Shown piece by piece: positions 59,940-64,000 of a stretch of DNA of 64,000 nucleotides; positions within the stretch are counted from its first letter, which is position 1; the number at the start of each line of letters is the position of its first letter. The stretch lies in NCBI RefSeq assembly GCF_020360975.1, contig NW_025408669.1:5518001-5582000 (forward strand). The letters are read 5' to 3'. This stretch comes from Hirsutella rhossiliensis. Taxonomy: Eukaryota; Ascomycota; Sordariomycetes; Hypocreales; Ophiocordycipitaceae. Position numbers and translations under genes: made by a program. Below the pieces are notes generated by a model that made no database searches, was not told the DNA's origin, and saw only the letters and a list, made by a program, of their open reading frames with translations.

Positions 59940-62900
59940 ATTATAAGCCTAGGAGGAATAGAATTCCTATACCTTCCGACTACTATAAAAGGCACCTTTC
60001 TTATATCCCTTATAGCTTCCTTTTACCCCTCTTACTAAAAAAGCCGATTTTTACCTAACTTTTCTACCCTTCCCTATAGTAATAACGAAATCCGACTCTA
60101 CCGCCCCTATAGTCTATAGGACGATTCTTATAGAGCCCTAAGATTAAGATAAGTAGGTAAAGGAGCTACGGGCTCGTATAGATAGAACTATCTATAATTT
60201 AGTCTTCTCTAATAAGTAGGACCCTCTTAACCCCCCTCTTTATCTTAGGGCAACGGACTTTATAAAGGGAGCTACCCTCTTTTCTAAGCTAACCTCTATA
60301 TAATAGAGAGCTTTTTCTACTACCCTAGGCGACTACGAGAGTTATTAAAAGGAATACCTTTATAAGATAAAGCTACTAACTACTGCTCGTATAGTAATAA
60401 CGGAATCCGTTAGTACCGTAAAACTAATCTCTTTTCGAGAGAAAGAGACTCCTAAGTAGTAGCTTTTAAAGCTCGAGACCTCGATAGCTCCCTCGAGGGG
60501 CTATATAACTAACCGTATTAGGAAGACCTATACGGCCTACCTAAGAGCCTTCTTTACTAGGAACCTACTAGCTTCTTTATAGCTAGCTAAGTAGGAAGAA
60601 ATCCTCGAGGAAGCTAACTAATACTTCTTTATAGAAGCTCTTTCCGGCTAGTAGCTATAGGATATATCTCTGCTAATAAAGCCTATTAGTAACGGTTACT
60701 TAACTATCTTTCGAGAAGCTAGCCGGGAACTAAATAAAGAGGCTGCTAGAGTATAATAATAAGCAGTCTTATTCCTTCGTAGCTAGCACTTAACCTAGAC
60801 GGCTCGACCTGCTGCCCCTATAGCTGCTATAGCCCCTATTATAGCGGCTCCTGCTACTACTACTACGGCTATTGCTCCTTTAGCTCCTCCTTCCTCGAGA
60901 GCCTAACGCCGTCGTTAACTATAGCTGCGGCCCTAGGCCCGGCCCTAGCTACGTATCTTACTCTGGGCCCGGTCCCGGTCCTATTAGTTAGACCGGCCTA
61001 ACTAGTCCCCTAATAGACCTTTTAGTCCGTTAGTCGAAAAATTAAGGAACTAGTCGAAATCGAACCTCTTTATTAAAATTAGTAATAAAGGGTAAAAAGG
61101 GGGGGTTTTTAAGTAGACCTTTTAAAAAGGGACGAGGATTCCTTAAAGAGATAACGTACGAGGAGGAATCGACCTACCTACTAAGTATATAAAAAGCCCT
61201 ATCGGCTAGAAGACTACTAGTAGGTCTTCGAGGAAAACCGACCTAAAGGAGTTAACCCTTTAAAGAGGCTATAAGAAATAGTATAATAGTCTCTTAAGGA
61301 GGACCCCTCGTTATAAAAGAAGATAGACGAGATTTAGGTTGCTAAGAAATAGTAACTAACGCCGCTGCCCTTATTTAAGCCGTAAATTTAAGGAAAAATC
61401 GTTAGTATAGTAAATCCGACCTTTATCTTCCCTATAGATTAATAAGGCTAAGACTAACCGTTAGAGCCCTCCGACTATCCCCTATAAAAATCAGCTATCC
61501 TCGACTCTAGTGCTTCCCTTAATATCTATAATATACTCTTACGATTCCGGTCCTTTAAGAAGGCACGAAAGGAATATCTTATTACCGGGGAATTAATAGT
61601 ATAGATAGAGGGATATAGAAGGGTAAATTTCACGATAGAATTACCTAATAGGTCTATATAAATTCTTCGACGAAAAAGGGTAGCTTTTTACCCTTAACTT
61701 TTAACGAGCCTAATTTCCTTCCGCCTTCTTTAAAAGGAAGGAATCTTCTAAGATATAACGTCTAAGCCTATAAGGCTAGTCTAGAAGAATTAGACTATTA
61801 GGCTTATTAAGGAGAAATTTAATTAATTTATTCTTAAATTCCGACCTATCCTTAAGAAGGAATTACTTAAGAAGTTAGCTTTCCCTACTAAGAGGAATAG
61901 GTCTACTATAAAAGACTCTCTTCTAGCAGCTTAAGGAGACGGCCTTCTTTAGTATATACGACTTAGTTACCTAGGCCCCCTAGCTTTATATAAGCTAGGC
62001 CTATAATAGGGCGTACGAATAAGGGGCCTAAAGACCGTCGAATATAAATACTACGGCTAAGGAAAGACTAAGAGACGAATTTCTAGACGAACCCCTTTAT
62101 AGCTAGACTAGCTATATAAGGAAATTTAGGTCGACTAGACCGACGTCTTTAAGGACTAGGAAAGCTTCGTTAGGGTAATAATTTTTATAGACGCCTTTTT
62201 AGGGATAGTTTTCCTTTATTTCTTACGGACCTACCTAAGTAAGTATAACTAGTTTGCCTTCTAGGACTTCGTTAACTAAATAAAATCCTACTTCGGCTAT
62301 AAGGTAAAGAAGATACGGTTTAATAGAGAGCTATTTATAAAGGATATCTTAAATTAGCTTCGAAAAAGGGGCATTTTACCCCTTCTATTAACACTAAATA
62401 CCTAGGCCTAGAATAAAGGGGCAGAAAGATTAGGGGGTGCTATAATAGAAAGGGCCTATATAATAAGACTTACTATAAAGCTTCCCTACGACCTTTAGAG
62501 GGAAGTCGTTAAGACCGCTTATTACCTTTAGAACCTATAAGGAACGGTGTTCCTACTATAAATAAAGCAGCTATAATATACTCTCCCGATTATATAAGCC
62601 AATAAGTAGTATATTAATTATAGACAAAATCTCATCCTATAGAGCAAGAATCGCTCGTCATTTTACATGTCATTATGCATTAAACGGGTTGCCGGTTATC
62701 GTACAATCGGGAATCGAAGGAACAGAGCTAGCTTGGAATGCTAGCTAAGACCTCTTAAGAACACCGGCACGACCAACCTCCTCTAAACACGAATATCAGT
62801 AGAACCAAGACACTTCCAGATTCACTCGAGATATCACGGAATTCCTCAGTCTCAGGGCTATACGGCAGCCTAAATCTGGTCCCGAAAGGTTCTTCCGTTC

Positions 62901-64000
62901 AGCTACAATTGTCTATATAAGACAGCATGTCCGCTGGTAGATAGATAAAAAATCATCAACTTCAACACCTCTTCCACACACCAATACACTACCAATAAAT
63001 TCCGTTGAAAATCCTACCTTATACTCCTTCTTCCCCTCTATCACGTAGTCTTACGTGATTTCTTGATTTCCCAAAATTCCGCTTTTGCTCATATACCTTA
63101 AGAGAACCGGACCTTAAGGGACCCTAGGGGCCTAAGGGACTATAAGAACGTAGAGACCCTTATTAAGACCTAAGGAATAGACTAGAAATCCCTACTCGAG
63201 CTCTTTACGAAACAGAGGGCCTCGCTAGCCTACCTTTATACCTATAGCTATAAGGTATACGCTATAACTACCGATATATAGCTAAAAAGGAAGAAGAAAA
63301 GAAAGCTTAATCTTAGAGCCTTTATTAGTTACCTCGTCGGCTATAATTCTATAAATATCTTCTAGATCTAGATTCCTCTTTTACGGAAGGTTATTTCGAC
63401 TAGGGATATAATTTTTGATGAATCTAGCTTCTTTAATAGAAAGAGGGATTAATAGCCCCTCTTAGTATTATAACGTTAGCTAATTTAAAAGATTTAAATC
63501 CCCCCTTCCTAATAGTCTAAAGAAGAGGCCCTAGATAAGGAAATAGAAAAAGAAACCGACGTTAAAGTAGTCGAGGATAACGCCGACTTTAAAGAAGAGG
63601 AAGCTACTAGATTAGATAATCTAGATAAAGAAGGAAACTATAGGAAAGCGGTAGAGCTAAAATACGCCTACCTCCCTACGCTTCCTCCTACGTAAGAAGA
63701 AGATCTAAAAGCAGCTTTCTCTATTAGTCTTCCCGTCTCGACCCCTAAGGGGGTAGGAAAGGCACCTCTCTTAAAGGATTACCCGGCTGCCTTTTTATCC
63801 CTACTTCGAGAAGTAAAGGAAGGTATAAGGCCCGATATAAAAGAAGACTAGTTTCTCCCTTATTTTAATCGTTTTTCTAACTTTTATCTAATACTTATAA
63901 AAGACGGTTCCTATAGAGTATTTATAGTAGGCTAGCCTTTTAAGCCTCTATTAGTAAGGAAGGTATATAAAAGAGACCTCCCGGACCTACTAGTAAACTA
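59940..64000 (+). pseudogene. Element C'' gag-pol relic (partial)
   Basis: Order on +: gag about 60000-61440 with an Ala/Pro-rich patch near 60800-60920; protease box AILDSSASLNI near 61490-61525 (family form LDSGA); integrase core about 62090-62530, with ERAYIIRL after NKGAERLGGA (NGGAER-type motif) near 62410-62460; break by the solo B LTR; integrase end and linker 63109-63840; start of RT about 63850-64000. Less mutated than A and D. Frame broken by TAG/TAA. Confidence 0.78.
62536..63103 (+). repeat. Solo LTR of the B family, mostly unmutated
   Basis: 568 bases, TATAAGGAACGG...ATACCTTAAGA, TSD GAACC at 62531-62535 and 63104-63108. The undisturbed site is present in element C near 32085-32095 (minus strand). 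From about 62625 to its end it is rich in CA and TG steps (for example CATCAACTTCAACACC at 62954), while its first about 85 bases are RIPed. Opposite in orientation to element B. Confidence 0.9.

Larger units (their letters stand above)
59454..64000 (+). mobile_element. Element C'': Ty1/copia element, 5' part, running off the window
   Basis: 5' LTR 59454-59939, then primer site (ATTATAAGCCTAGG) and gag-pol on +. Interrupted by a solo B LTR at 62536-63103. Its LTR start TATTATAAAGC shows RIP at every RIP-prone base compared with TATCGCGAAGC of the solo copy. It inserted into element D; AATAT (59449-59453) is the probable TSD, other side not in the window. Confidence 0.85.

Noticed and set aside
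6190..64000. Centromere or subtelomere
   Set aside because: Nested RIPed retroelements are typical of both, but no telomere repeat, subtelomeric helicase or satellite is seen, so position on the chromosome cannot be claimed.
6190..64000. Giant cargo transposon (Starship) or biosynthetic gene cluster
   Set aside because: No tyrosine recombinase captain, no cargo genes and no biosynthetic core gene are visible. The block is explained by LTR elements and their nests.
1..64000. CRISPR array, rRNA or bacterial operon signals
   Set aside because: Spliceosomal introns, fungal gene families and LTR elements show a eukaryote. The only regular short repeats are the 47-base array and a CT microsatellite, neither with spacer structure.

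Overview
The window looks like a filamentous ascomycete (Pezizomycotina; Sordariomycetes-like, which is inference only). It has two sharply different parts. Bases 1-6184 are GC-rich, intact genic DNA with short spliceosomal introns. From about 6190 to 64000 the DNA is AT-rich and carries the mark of repeat-induced point mutation (RIP): CpA and TpG are almost gone and TpA is everywhere, while CpG survives. Repeat copies keep identical lengths but differ by C-to-T and G-to-A changes. No intact gene is visible after 6184.

Genic part: (1) a tRNA m5C methyltransferase of the NCL1/Trm4 (NSUN2) family, 171-2958 (+), three exons; (2) convergent to it, a mitochondrial Obg-family GTPase (Mtg2-like), 3129-4958 (-); (3) divergent from that, across a 497-base shared promoter region, a single-pass membrane protein with two HxxHC motifs (UstYa/DUF3328-like), 5456-6184 (+). 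The first two serve RNA modification and mitoribosome assembly and look like ordinary housekeeping genes.

Repeat part: a nest of LTR retrotransposons, resolved here from LTR ends and target-site duplications (TSDs). Element A (Ty3/gypsy chromovirus, +, 6338-21999, LTR 470, TSD CCTAT/CTTAT) is split by a second copy of itself, A2 (11009-18840, TSD TACTA). Next comes a Ty1/copia fragment C' (22679-23784), split by D, a chromovirus related to A on the minus strand that begins at 23785 and runs beyond the window. D is itself split four times: by B (copia, -, 26999-41304), E (gypsy, -, 42144-51947), E2 (gypsy, -, 52219-59078) and C'' (copia, +, 59454 to the window end). B holds a full C element (copia, -, 28066-35839) and a solo C LTR (39038-39513). 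C holds two copies of a roughly 770-base tRNA-headed SINE-like element. E holds a short non-autonomous LTR element F (48356-51291). C'' holds a solo B LTR (62536-63103). The deepest stack is C' > D > B > C > SINE.

All pol genes are recognisable only as relics: RT boxes, zinc knuckles, integrase and chromodomain can be read if TAA/TAG are taken as RIP-made stops. Points that stand out: an antisense coiled-coil-like ORF shared by A, A2 and D; copia-type initiator-tRNA half-molecule primer sites in B and C; the SINE-like family; the lightly mutated element F with 47-base tandem repeats; and strong local differences in RIP, including a 5' LTR spared on the side facing the genes and a nearly unmutated solo LTR.
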